64,000 nt of DNA from Cryptomeria japonica. Taxonomy: Eukaryota > Streptophyta > Pinopsida > Cupressales > Cupressaceae. Positions 1-10,988 of the stretch are shown piece after piece. The position numbers were made by a program, and so were the translations under genes. The notes under the pieces are model-generated. The model was not told where the DNA came from. It saw only the letters and a program-made list of their open reading frames with translations, and ran no database searches. Positions within the stretch are counted from its first letter, which is position 1; each line of letters starts with the position of its first letter. Location: positions 766,976,653-767,040,652 of the forward strand of contig NC_081414.1 of assembly GCF_030272615.1 (NCBI RefSeq), given 5' to 3'.

Positions 1-286
1 TTTCTTTACAAAATCTCATGGTCATATCTTGCATCTCATTCTTCCGAGTTATGTTTTCCAGTTCTAGTTTGCTAATCTGATCATTAAGTGATTCCTTTTC
101 ATTATTCTCATTTTGCATCTTTTCACATAATTCTCTTCTCTTGTTCCTTGCAATGGTAAAATTCTCTTGAAGTGCCATAATGATATCCTGAGCTGCCTTT
201 AGATCATCTTCAAGTTTAATGTTCTTCAATTTCTCTGCATCATAGTATTAAAGAGCTGCTTCTAGTTGTTTCATCAGATTTTCCAT
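1..286 (-). pseudogene. Coiled-coil first ORF of a minus-strand Copia-like element (partial)
   Basis: The reading frame opens with ATG at 286 (minus strand), about 60 bases inside the primer-binding site, and runs off the window start. The visible ~95 codons are rich in Glu, Lys, Leu and Asn with a heptad-like pattern (for example LKAAQDIIMALQENF and LNDQISKLELEN), so a coiled coil is likely. One in-frame TAA at 248-250 breaks it. It does not resemble the UBN2-type Gag that starts the other Copia elements in this window (no LDGTNY-like motif after the ATG). It may be a non-autonomous element carrying a non-Gag ORF, or an element with an extra leader ORF. The product is unknown to me. Confidence 0.5.
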
Positions 287-343
287 TTTTACCGGTGTCA
301 AGATCTTCCTCAAGTTGTTAGGCTTTTGAAAATAGAGGACCAA

Positions 344-357
344 GATCTGATACCAAT
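344..357 (-). other. Primer-binding site (initiator tRNA-Met type)
   Basis: On the minus strand the bases directly inside the LTR read ATTGGTATCAGATC, close to the TGGTATCAGAGC complement of the 3' end of initiator tRNA-Met that plant Copia elements use. It fixes the orientation: the LTR at 358-1142 is the 5' LTR of a minus-strand element extending left out of the window. Confidence 0.8.
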
Positions 358-1142
358 TGTTAGGATTCCCACAGATACTGAGAGGGGGGGTGAATCAGTA
401 TCTAACCGGTAATTAGAAATTTTCAACTTAAAACATGCAGAACATATCGTAACAGTGTACCGGTATGCAAGAAATAATGCAATAAATAGAAATGAAAGAA
501 ACCACATGAAAATCACACCATAACGCAATAATTTAATGAGGAAACCCGGTGTGGGAAAAACCTCAGTGGGATTTGTGACCCACAATATTCACTTATTGGC
601 CAATAAGAGAATATTACTTACAAGAGGGGCCTACACATGTAGGAAGGCCAAGTGCCTAGAGCTCACTACTCAAATGGGAAGTCTCACTGACTTACAATGT
701 GGATTATACAAATCCAATAACTTGTACTGCTTTACAATAGCATCTTCAATGCCAAATTCAGTATCGGTTTTTGCTCTGTTCTTTACATATACCCCTTAAC
801 CTATATTTTGCATAATAGGTTTGCCTAATATTTTTCTCTTTTCTTACAAAAATGTCCTACAATGACTTCTTATATATATAAGTCATTTTACAATGATATC
901 AAGTTGGCTTACAAAGTTTTTCAAATAATAAACAAAATATAATATATCAAAAATCCTGTCGGTCTTTGTGTCGGTATGCTTCCTTTCTCTATGTCGGTGT
1001 CGGTGTTCTGAGTGCTGGTGTAGAGTGTGATCTGCTGATGCCAGTGTAATGCCTTGTCGGTGCCATAGGATTGTAAGGTTGCCATCAATGACAAAACCTT
1101 CAATCACCTTCAATGTCTCATTGGAGTGTGCATATGCCAACA
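358..1142 (-). mobile_element. Complete Copia LTR (5' LTR of a minus-strand element)
   Basis: The 785-bp segment is bounded by TGTTAGGA on the left and ATGCCAACA on the right, giving TG...CA ends when read on the minus strand. It abuts a tRNA-Met PBS at 344-357. It carries the C-run hairpin shared by the Copia LTRs of this window: stem AGATACTGA at 373-381 with TCAGTATCT at 395-403, around a run of G on the plus strand. It also has the CATCAATGACA motif at about 1083-1093. The right end abuts the minisatellite, so the element inserted into or beside that array. The partner LTR is outside the window, so no target duplication can be checked. Confidence 0.85.
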
Positions 1143-2305
1143 GTCATATGGTGTCCTAAGGGGTCATAGGATACCATATGACCCCTACTGACACCATATG
1201 GTATCCTAAAGGCTCATAGAACACCATATGACCCCTTAGGACACCATAAGACCCATAACAACATCATATGGTGTCTTGAGGAGTCATATGGTATCCTAAA
1301 GGTTCATGAGACACCATATGACCCGTAACGACACCTGAGGGGTCATATGGTGTCCTAATGAGTCATATGATGTGTTATGGCCCTTTAAGATACAATATGA
1401 CCCCTTAGCACACCATATAACCCCTAACAATGCCATATGGTATCCTAAGGGGTTATAAGATGTCATATGGTGTCCTAAGGTGCTATAAGATACCATATGA
1501 CATGTTAGGACACAATATGACCCCTAACAACACCTAAGGGGTCATATAACACCATATGAACCCTTAGGACACAATATAACCTGTGATGACATCTAATGGG
1601 TCATATGGTGTCCTAAGTGGTCATATGATATCCTATGACCCCTTAAGACACAATATGACCCCTTAGCACACCATACAACCCCTAACAACACCATATGGTG
1701 TCCAAAGGGGTCATAGGACACCATATGACCCATTAGGACACAATATGACCCCAAAAAACACCCAAGGGATCATATGTTGTCCTAAGGGGTGATATGGTAT
1801 CCTAAGGGGTCATATGGTGTCCTAAGGGGTCATAGGACACCATATGACCCCTTAGGACACCATACGATCCATGATGACACCATATGGTGTCCTAAGGGAT
1901 CATATGACACCATATGACCCCTTAGGACATGATATGACCCCTAACGACACCTTAGGGGTCATATGGTGTGCTTAGTGGTCATATGATATCTTATGACCCC
2001 TTAGCACACCATACAAACCCTAACAACACCATATGGTGTCCTAAGGTGTCATAGGATACCATATGACCCCTTAGGACACCATACGACCCATAACAACACA
2101 ATATAGTGTTTTAAGGAGTCATATGGTGTCCTAAGAGGTCATAGGACACCATATGACCCTTTAAGACACAATATGACCCCATAGCACACCATATGACCCC
2201 TAACAACATCATATGGTGTTCTAAGGGTTTATAGGACACCATATGACTTATTAGGACACAATATAACCCCTAACCACACTTGAGGGGTCATATGGTAAAG
2301 TTAGA
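1143..2305. repeat. Minisatellite of ~20-bp units in alternating orientation
   Basis: About 1.16 kb is built from a roughly 20-bp unit, GGGGTCATATGGTGTCCTAA, and its reverse complement TTAGGACACCATATGACCCC. The units are joined head-to-head and tail-to-tail as well as in tandem. Many contain the palindrome CATATG. Copies diverge by substitutions and small indels (TCATAGGATACC, CCATACGACC and similar). The arrangement makes numerous imperfect inverted repeats of 20-50 bp. No coding potential is credible; short ORFs here are translations of the repeat. Confidence 0.9.
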
Positions 2306-3340
2306 GGTGAGGATGTATGACAAAGAGATGGTATTTGGCGAAGAGAGAATTAGAGAGAGTTGGGGGTAATTAGGGGTTGGGAGGAGAGCAGAGATGTGAA
2401 ATTATCAAAAAAGGGAGAGAGGGAGAGATGAGGAGAGAGGTTCAAAGAGAGAGCTCTAGAGAGAAGGTAATTAGGGGAAGGGGAGGGGGGGAGAGAGGGA
2501 GGGAGTATCAATAAAGGAAGAGGGAGGAGAGATGGGGAGAGAGCCCCTAGATTACCCTCTCTCTAGTCCATCTCTTTGTTAATAAATCCATTTTCCCCTC
2601 CACTCCCCCTAATTATCCTCTCTCTATCACTCTCTTAACCTCTCTCCACATCTCTCCCTATCTCCTTTTGTTGATACTTACTCTTCTCCCTCTCTTCTTA
2701 TCCGATAATTACACCCAAATCTCTCACATTATTTCTTTCCCTCAATTACCCTCGATCATCTCTCTCCTCCTATGGGTTTATAGATACTTCCCTCTCCCCC
2801 TCTCCCCACCCCCTAATTACTCTATGTCTCTCTTCACCTCTGTCCCCATCTCTCTTCTCTCTTTGTTGATACTTTCCCCTCTCCCCCTCTCCTCCTACCC
2901 CCTAATAATCTCAAACTCTCCCTCTCATTCTCTCTTCACCCCAATTGCCCCCTCCGTCTCTCTCTTTGCCTACCACCTAATTACCTCTAGCTTTCTCTCT
3001 CACACTCTCTCTTGCCCCCAATTGCTCTCTCTTTCTCACCTCTCTCCCCCTCTCCTTTTTTTATACTTCCCTACGCCTCTCCTTGTCCCCTCTAAATTTT
3101 GTTTCAAGAGATGAGAAGGAAATGCAAAGAGACTAGTCTAGATCTTAGGGAAGAGAGAGTGACATAGAGGAGGAAATTATGAAGAGGTAGAAATATAAGC
3201 ACCTTGTAGAGCTTGAGAGAATGAATGAGGTATTCAATGATAATTAGAGATATAGGTCTAGAGAGATGTATAAATATGGACGAAAGAGAGGGAGAAAGAA
3301 TCAAACATGTGGAGTGATACATTTAGGAAAGAGAGGTGGA
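2306..3340. repeat. Long purine-rich and pyrimidine-rich low-complexity blocks
   Basis: From about 2306 to 2545 the plus strand is dominated by GAGAGA/GGGAGA, and from about 2545 to 3105 by CTCTCT/CCCTCT with interspersed TAATTA. Weaker purine-rich sequence continues to ~3340. The switch at about 2545 places a homopurine block next to a homopyrimidine block, which is an imperfect inverted repeat and a candidate for triplex (H-DNA) or hairpin formation. Long ORFs across the pyrimidine block (for example 2668-3114) encode only Ser/Leu/Pro-rich translation of the repeat. Confidence 0.85.
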
Positions 3341-4587
3341 GAAAGGAACAAACATAGATAACATGGTTTATCAAAATTTATCCAACTCAATAAAATTCAT
3401 AAATTCTCTATTATTAATTACTTATTTAGTTTATTTTGAGATGATTGTTACAAAAATCCATACAATAGGGAAATCATATGAAAAAGTCATGAGTTTTTTA
3501 TGTTTAAAAAATGAAGGATGAATTTAAATGAATTATAATTATTTTATAAAATAAATAATTTAGAATCTACCTATTCCATATCATATACCTCTTAATTACC
3601 TTTCCAATGCTTGTAAAAAATCAAAATTTTGATATAAAACGCAAAAGTTATGCCCAATTTACTAAAATATATATTTTTATTTTTTCAAAATGGATATCCA
3701 ATTTTAAAAGATAAATTTTTCCTTCCATCTTTTTGTTCAAGTTTGCTTTGGGATTTGGCTTGGAAGTGACAAGCCTGGAAAGTCAACTGAAAAAATGTGT
3801 TTTTCAGTATTCCTTGATTTTCCAGACTTTACATTGGTGGCTGACAACTTTTTTTATAGACAAAATTGATAAAATGAAAAGGGTTTTTTAAGAACGTTCT
3901 CAGTTTTCCAACAAAATAAGGCTTGTCTTATTTTGACTTTAATAAATAATTATTATTTATTTTCTAATTGAATTCTGACAAAAGTCATGATTGATATACT
4001 GATTGAAAAACACTCATAACTTTCAAACCGTATAACATTTTTTGAATCCGAAATATGCATCACATCTTATGCTTTGTCTGATATAGGGAAAAATTAAAAA
4101 AAATTGAATTTCATAAGGTTTTGATCAAGTTAAGGTGGTCAGACGTAAGAGTTTCTGAATTTCTTAAAATCTATAGTAAAACATTTAGAAATAATTATTT
4201 ACTTTATAAAAAATTATTAAAAAATGTGTGTCACATCCAGACATGAGTCTAATACTTATATTATAAATATTATAAAAAAATATTATAATTTGATTGTGAT
4301 TAGGGTGGTCAGACATACACCTACTTCTTATCTTTTCTTTCTGAAATTTTAGTACCACTGCATTGAAATTTAAAATTTTCATCAAATAGGATTTTTTTTT
4401 TTCAAAAAAAAACTAGTAGCTTAGAAACTACATTCAATTTTCTATAGATTCTCTTCTTACATATTTTTAAAATAATGTTCATAACTTATTCTATTTTTCA
4501 TGTTAATTTGCATAACTCTGATTTTTTGAAATTTCATTGGCACTTAAGGGCCTATTTTGGCACACCATGATCTTGCACATACCCCCC
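3341..4587. other. AT-rich interval without recognisable genes
   Basis: This stretch is AT-rich with many A/T runs and short ORFs only. A motif reading approximately TGGTCAGACRTA occurs near 4136-4147 and 4306-4317, suggesting an old diverged repeat. I see no domain, LTR end pair or RNA gene. Confidence 0.4.
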
Positions 4588-5603
4588 TGTCCCTGCCCTA
4601 TTTTGGGTCTCCCTTGACCTAAATCTTGCATTGGGCTTGTCAATTGCGAGTGGCAAATTTTTTTCCTATGTCGGGCTAAGATGGAAAATCATTTAAAAAA
4701 ACCCTAATTGGCAAGTATATAAGGAGCATTTCCCCTCCTATTTGCAAAAGTTCAGTAAGTTCAACAAGTAAGAAAAATTAAGTTCAATTGAGTTGAAGAA
4801 GACAAATCAAGTGCAAGCATTCAAGCATTCATTGAGCATTTCAAGTCTCCTTTCAAGGCTAGGTGTTGCATTCAATTCAAGGATTCAACCAGTGAAGAGG
4901 AGATCTCTACCAACATTCAAGACATCCTATTTCACTTATCCTTTCAAACAACTCTATCAACATTTCAATTGCATCCTCTCTTGAGGTTAATTATACTTCA
5001 AACATTTCCTTTCATTTACTTGCAAGTATTTTTCATCATTTGGTTAATTCCAAACCAAGGTTTGACCTGAAGGCAAACCCCCAATCCCAACAACATTTCC
5101 TCTATTTTCTATGTGTAGGTTGCAGGTGTGCAACTGTAATTGTAGATTTAGACTTCATGTTTAGAGACAGAAAAACCCTTTTCCACGCATGAATTTTTTG
5201 GAGGACCAAGTACACGTTCAACTCGGTCCTGACAACTTTCGCTCAAAGTTGCAGGAGAGCTTCGTCTCGACATTTTACTGCTAATTCGAGGTGCACGACT
5301 TCATCCTGCATCTCTATCTCAAGATATAATCATTTCTTTGTCATATTTACACTTAGTCTCAATTCACTTAATTCAACTTGTCCATTTTAAAACAGGGTTA
5401 CTTTACTTTTCAAATTTATTGTCAATTCATTTAGCATTCAATCTCTTTCCATTGAGATTGGATCTAGTGAATTCAACCCCCCCTCTGCTAAATGTAATGT
5501 GCGTGAGACATTGAAGGGAATCCTTTGTGAGACTTTCACTCCTTTTTTGAGGAGAGTGAAGCTTTCCACTTGATTTTCTCTCATCACCTTTTCACCACAT
5601 TAC
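4588..5603 (+). mobile_element. TRG-1 5' LTR (5'-truncated)
   Basis: It is colinear with 11185-12152. Shared blocks include the CTTGACCTAAATC region, CAATTGCGAGTGG, AACCCTAATTGGCAAGTATA (containing a TATA-like GTATATAAGG), TGCATTCAAG and ATTCAACCCCCC. It ends at CACCACATTAC (about 5603), directly followed by TTTTGGTGAACCAG. The promoter-like TATATAAGG near 4717 sits where U3/R would be expected. The first ~195 bp of the LTR are missing or unrecognisable. Confidence 0.75.
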
Positions 5604-6730
5604 GTTTTGGTGAACCAGCTGTCTTACATGCTTGACATTCATAATTATTACATATTTTTCACTTACAAGTTTAAATTTCTTGCAATTTACAAAACTTAGT
5701 GGTTAATTCATTCAAAACCCTAGTTGTTAAAATTGAAATTAAACTTGTGTTTTGTAAAAATTTCTATCTATTGTCTTAGATCTGAAAAATTCAATTCTTT
5801 CATTATCTTATTCAATTTGAAAATAAAATTTACAAAATTAAGTGGTTAATTGTCAAAACCCTGATTTTCAAAAATCAACTTGAATTTGTGAAAACATTGG
5901 ATTCACATTTAATTTTCAGATTTGGGACTATTTTTTAGATTTGTCTTCTTGCCTAAAATTTAAAATTTCAATTTCCCTCCTTTTTCCAAAATTCAAATCA
6001 AAATCCGGTGGTTAGGTCCTAAAACTCTAATTTTCAAAATTACTTAGATTTTGTGCAAATTACAATCAATTTCAATCAATTTTAGTTTTCTAAATATTAT
6101 TCAAGGTGGCCTATCCATTAGGTTTGACCTTTTTCAAATTTGCAATTCAATTACTTATCTTTTTCAAAACCCTAATAGGGTCCTATTTTGACATTCAAAC
6201 CTTAATTGTGCCTATGTAGAATTTGTAAAATCAACCAATTTTTTGGGGTTATCTCTCAAATCATCGTACTTTCATCCCTGAAAATTTTCAAAAAAGTTGG
6301 GCAAACCAGGTGTACTTTCAACCTGGTCCTTAGCCTTTTTCCCAAAATTTTGGGAGACTATTATGACTATATTTAATTGCTTAAATCCAGAAAATTGGTT
6401 GATTTTGTTGAATTTTGATCCCTCTAAAATAAAAAATACTTCTCAATTTAAACATTACAACTTTCAAGGAAATATTTAAAAACTAAGTGGTTAATTATAA
6501 TCTGCCCTGATTTTTAAATCTTAATTTCATCAATTTTGAAAGTAATTGGTATCCCATTGGCCCTAATTTTAAATTTCAATTTCTTTTCATTCATCATAAA
6601 TTTTTTTGCCTTTCCACAAAGTTCAAATTGTATAATCATCATTTTCTTGAATTTTGCATTATTCAATTTTGTAAAGTTTGTTCCCAAAATTGAAAATTCA
6701 AATTTAACATTCAAATTTTTCCTCTAGTGC
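5604..6730 (+). other. TRG-1 leader between 5' LTR and gag
   Basis: This is 1.1 kb of AT-rich untranslated-looking sequence with no long ORF. The bases right after the LTR (TTTTGGTGAACCAG, about 5604-5617) lie where the PBS should be; TGGTGAACC is a candidate but I cannot match it confidently to a tRNA. Short repeated phrases such as AAACCCTAAT and AGTGGTTAATT recur across the leader. Confidence 0.5.
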
Positions 6731-8742
6731 ATGAGTTTTACCACTATTAGTCCTACGTATATTATCCCTGTTAGATGCAACATTATAATTAAGGCTTCTC
6801 AAGGTTTAATTCCCGAAGAAGTGGAGCCTAATTTGGGTGACTTCTACAATGAGGATATGAATAACTCTTCTCATCCTAATAACATCCCTATCTACCCAAT
6901 TGATGATTCCCATGATGAAGCAAAAGCTTTGACTAGATTTTCCATAGATCGACTTTCAAATTGGAAAATCAATTTGACAACTTCCAACTATGGATGTCCC
7001 AAGAATATCCTAATAGTGAATCTCTTCCATTAATTGAAGGTCTAAAACGTATGATTCAAAGTGATAAGAATAGAATTGATATATTGCGTGGTATTTCTCA
7101 CATTGTTGATTCTAGTGTCATGCCTATAAAGAGTTGTGCTGAAAACTTAGGTTATTCCCAACCTTCTACACAAATCAATATTATATTCCTTTGACCACTT
7201 CAATGACTAGAATTCATACTTTCATTTCAAACATCATGGCTGCATCAACTCAAAATATCATACCTACAACTATTAGTCATGGGGGAAATCTCTCTTCATC
7301 AATTAATCCTCTATCTTTATCTGTGCCTTCAATGAGTATTCCTATTGTCTCCCAACCGATCAATATGACACAAGGGGTAAATTCATCCAATCATTCTATC
7401 CCTCCTTTTAGTGTCCCATTTCCTACTCAATCATCACCTATGCCTAATTACCATAGTACCCCACCACCTTATTCTCAATCAATGCCTTCTTTCAATAACA
7501 TCACACCACCTTCTCAATCAAACATGTCTAACATAAATTCCTCAGCCAAAGCAATCATTAATAACCTTGCTCAAACTGTGTCATCATTACAACAATAAAT
7601 CACCTCTATGTGTCAATCCAAGTTTAGTTTGCCCACATTAGATGTTGCCAGCCCACTTTATCTTGATATTGTTAGATTTTTCCCTTCTAAACATGTTGAA
7701 TTCCCTCAATTGGAACTCTATAATGGAAAAGGTGATCCTTTAACACATGTCAAAATATTCCAAACTTTGTCTATTGACTTTTCTTATGATCAAAGATTGC
7801 TTGCCAAATTGTTTACTAGAACATTAAGAGATAAGGCTTTACAATGGTATTTCTCTTTGTCTTCCTATTCTATTAATTCTTTTCAACAATTATAAAACTC
7901 TTTTATTCAACAATTTCAAAACAACATAGGTCCTAAAATCACTTTGACTGATTTAATGCATTGTAAGAAAGGTGTTAAAGACAAAGTGTTTGATTTCTTT
8001 GGTAGATATCAGAATTTGTGCTCTCAAATTTATTTTCCAATGCCTGATAATGATATTCAAAGAATTTTCATTTCTAATTTTCAAAAAGACATTAGAGAAA
8101 AACTTATCCTTTCCAAGTTGACTTCCTTTCCACAGTTGTGCGCAACACTTCACAATTATCAACTGACTGTAAGTCAACTGGAGAAATCTACTCCTATGGC
8201 TCCGAGTGATAAGGATGACAGTGCTCAACAACCATTTGCGAAGTTCAAACCGAATAAAGGCTTCATCAAATTCAATAAAACCATCAACAACAACAATGTG
8301 AATGCTACAATAGGTGTGCCTCCTACTTCTAAATTTTTCAAAAGAGAAAGAATATTTTGCTCCTTTGAATGAATCTTTACATAGCATTATGTCTTGGTTG
8401 TTACAAAGAAATGTTATCAAACTTCTTCCAATAAAACTGATTGACCCTTCTAAGGTAGCCTCACCTTACTTTGATAATAATTCTTTTTATCAATTTCATC
8501 ATCAACTTGGTCATGATACTGAAAAATGTTTTACATTAAAAAGTAAGATTCAAGACCTAATTGATAATAATACTATATCTATGGCAGGTGTGAATGATAA
8601 GGGAAAAAAATTAGTAGCTCCTCCTAGTCAAAATCTTAAGATTTATATTGATCCTTTACCCTCTCATACCTCTAATCTGATTGAGACTGAAATACCTCTT
8701 TCTCTTCTTCTAATCTCACTACCACAACTCAAAATTTGGTGA
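6731..8742 (+). pseudogene. gag: TRG-1 Gag remnant
   Basis: A broken frame starts at ATG 6731 and passes through a Ser/Pro/Asn-rich segment (7191-7598). It then reaches a Retrotrans_gag-like core at about 7608-8200, recognisable from LYNGKGDPLTHVKIF, LARTL-like and LQWYFSLS phrases and the following FIQQF block. The segment at 8490-8570 contains FHHQLGHDTEKC, a Cys/His cluster like the zinc-knuckle-like motif seen in Gag of TAT/Athila-type Gypsy elements. Frames change near 7000, 7190 and 8330, and stops lie at 7596-7598 and 7893-7895. In the family Gag coats the RNA in particles. The copy is not functional. Confidence 0.7.
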
Positions 8743-9206
8743 ATATGGTAGAGAAACAAGAAACACCTAAGGACCCATGTATCACATTTGACCCTAGTGA
8801 GACCATTAGAGCACCTGATGGCCCTTTATACATAGTTGTGAAGATTCAAGACAAACCTTGTTGGGGTGTGATTATTGATCCCTCTTGCATGGTTAATTTT
8901 ATCACTGAGGAATATCTTTATACTTTACATTTGCATAAAATAGTAATCTATGATGATACTAATGTGATTGTTAAGTTAATTGATTATTTTTCTTGTGCTA
9001 CCATTGGTTCTATCACACTCCCTATTGAGGTTCACACTAAATCCATAGATGTCAACTTTGTTATCATTCCTTCATTTGAGAAATTTTGTGTGAAGTTAGG
9101 CTACCCTTGGCTATCTTCCATCAAGGATATTTCTTCTCCAATTCATAAGTGTTTGAAATTTCCCCACAAAGGAGAAATCATAATTGTTAATCATAGCTTA
9201 TTCTGA
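8736..9206 (+). pseudogene. TRG-1 retropepsin-like protease remnant
   Basis: 156 codons align in layout with the TAT-1 protease of this same window: an active-site-like strand (GVIIDPSCMVNFI), then an IGSITLPIEV strand, a GYPWL segment matching GRPWI, and a KCLKFPHKGE segment matching the QCIKFPHNG region. The active-site triplet reads D-P-S where retropepsins have D-T/S-G (D-G-G in TAT-1), so proteolytic activity is doubtful even if translated. It follows Gag directly and is followed by a proline-rich tail, not by RT. Confidence 0.65.
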
Positions 9207-9323
9207 CTAGCTGAAAGAATCCCAGGTGTTCCTATTGATTACTTTTGGCCTCAATAATTTCAATCTCTTCCACCAAGAAGTGATTCTCTCTTTCAATCTT
9301 ATAAAAAATGGTTCAAGAAAAAA

Positions 9324-10193
9324 ATGATCTTATCCTTAAGCCAACCTCGCACTCCAAAACTTTATATTCCCATCATTCTTGAAGATAAAGTTCTTCCCTT
9401 GATAGATAGAGTTAATCTTCCTCCTAAGGAAGATTCTCAACCTATGAATGAAACTATACCTTCTCCTAAGAAGAAGAATAATGTTCCTCCTAAGGCTAGA
9501 CCTATACCTCTTCCTAATGATGGACCCGGTCTCCTTCCTACACCAAACATTTCTCCTTTACATGGTGAATTTCAACCTCCTTTCTCTTATAGAGAGAAGA
9601 TACCTCCCTCTCCTCTTGTTCAACCTAAAAAATCTCAACCTAAACCTCCAACTACCAAAGATGAGAATATTTCTCCTTCAACAAATATTCCTCTCTGTTC
9701 TCAACCTTCCATTAAGACTTGACAAAATCGTTGTGTGAGAGAACACCAATGAAAGCATCATGCTCGATCTTGTGAAGTTGTTCCTCACAATATTCAATCT
9801 CCCAAAACTCCAACAGTTGACATGATTCCATTTTCCTCTAAGCAAGATGTTGAACCTAAATCTCCAAATCATAAGTTGCAAAAAACATGTGATGGTTTTA
9901 CTTCTATTCATGCTCGAGCTCCTCTTTCTATAAATCTTGATGAAGAAATAGGTGAAAATATTATGAATGATGGCAATACAAATCCTAACAGTTCTAATAA
10001 TGACTATGAATATGTTGATGTTGATAAACATTTATCTGTAGAATTTTCAAAAGCCTTAATCCTATCTCCTCGAGTTGAACAAAGTGACTTAGCACGTGAG
10101 CATAGTCCTTGTCTAGATCTTGTGATAGCTCCATCTATTGTGCTCTATGTTGTTCCTCTGGTGTGTTTACCACCTTCTCAAAATAGTGATTAG
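9324..10193 (+). pseudogene. TRG-1 proline/lysine-rich C-terminal tail
   Basis: Two consecutive open segments (9324-9722 and 9822-10193), separated by a short basic stretch with stops at 9720-9722 and about 9750, encode a low-complexity product. It is rich in Pro, Lys, Ser and Asn (for example KKKNNVPPKARPIPLPNDG). The last part is more acidic and ends at 10193. No Pol domain is present. I interpret this as the 3' end of the TRG-1 gag-pro ORF; its function is unknown. Confidence 0.5.
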
Positions 10194-10988
10194 CAAGTTT
10201 GGGACGTGGATGTCATGCTAGACTAGATACATTAGCACCATAGATCCTCTACCTCTCTCTCTTTTCATGCTTTTTGGTGACCATTCTTCTATGTGTATCC
10301 TTGTTCTTCTATTTTCCCTAGTGATGTCTACTTGAGGACGATGTAAAGCATTGAGATCTCTTTTGGTCTCTTTCATGTTGACTCAAAATACACATGTGAT
10401 CCCTTTCTTCCAAGGTGGTTTTCTTTCTTCGGGGAATGATGACTATTCTATGCATACATATACATGAAATACATGAGTTGTCATACAACATACTGACCCC
10501 AAGGAAATTGAATCCACCTCGTGCTTTGTGTTTTGTGTTCATTATCCTTGGGTTTATTCCTTGATTCGGGGCTAAATCCTTGCGATAATGTGCTCTCTCT
10601 CTCTCTTTCTCTCTTGGGTGTATCCTACCTTAAAGAAATCATTCCTGATAAGGCATGTGTGATCGCTTTAACATGGGGGCATACACTCTGCTCATATTTT
10701 CCTTTTTGATACTTAAAGTTACTTAGTGAACTTGGCTTTATTTTGTAATTTTTGGTATCCTTGCTTTTCATGACTCATAATGAGGGAAACCTTGCTACTT
10801 GCAGTCATGGTTCTCTCCCTTTTGATCTTCCCTTTTACTTTGTCAATTGAAGTCGTAATATTCTTAGTCCACTGGGGGCTTGGTGTATCTTTCCTCCTTG
10901 ATGCGGTGAAAGTCTTTCAATCTTATTTCCTTGTACTTTACCAATAGTATTGGCGTACGCTTATACTCCTACTAAAGTGGGGGCTAAA
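10194..10988 (+). other. TRG-1 3' untranslated region with polypurine tract
   Basis: Roughly 800 bp without a credible ORF, including CT-rich microsatellite at 10592-10614. Immediately before the 3' LTR the sequence reads AAAGTGGGGGCTAAA (about 10974-10988), a good polypurine tract for plus-strand DNA priming, followed by TGTAGCAACC. Confidence 0.65.

Noticed and set aside
1296-1496. ORF inside the minisatellite
   Set aside because: It is a translation of the 20-bp repeat, with no independent coding signal.
1143-2305. Possible CRISPR-like array
   Set aside because: Units are contiguous, vary in orientation and lack unique spacers; the context is a plant genome.
2668-3114. 148-codon ORF in the pyrimidine block
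   Set aside because: Its Ser/Leu/Pro-rich translation is simply the CT-rich low-complexity sequence.
7953-8420. 155-codon minus-strand ORF
   Set aside because: It is the shadow of the TRG-1 Gag frame on the opposite strand.
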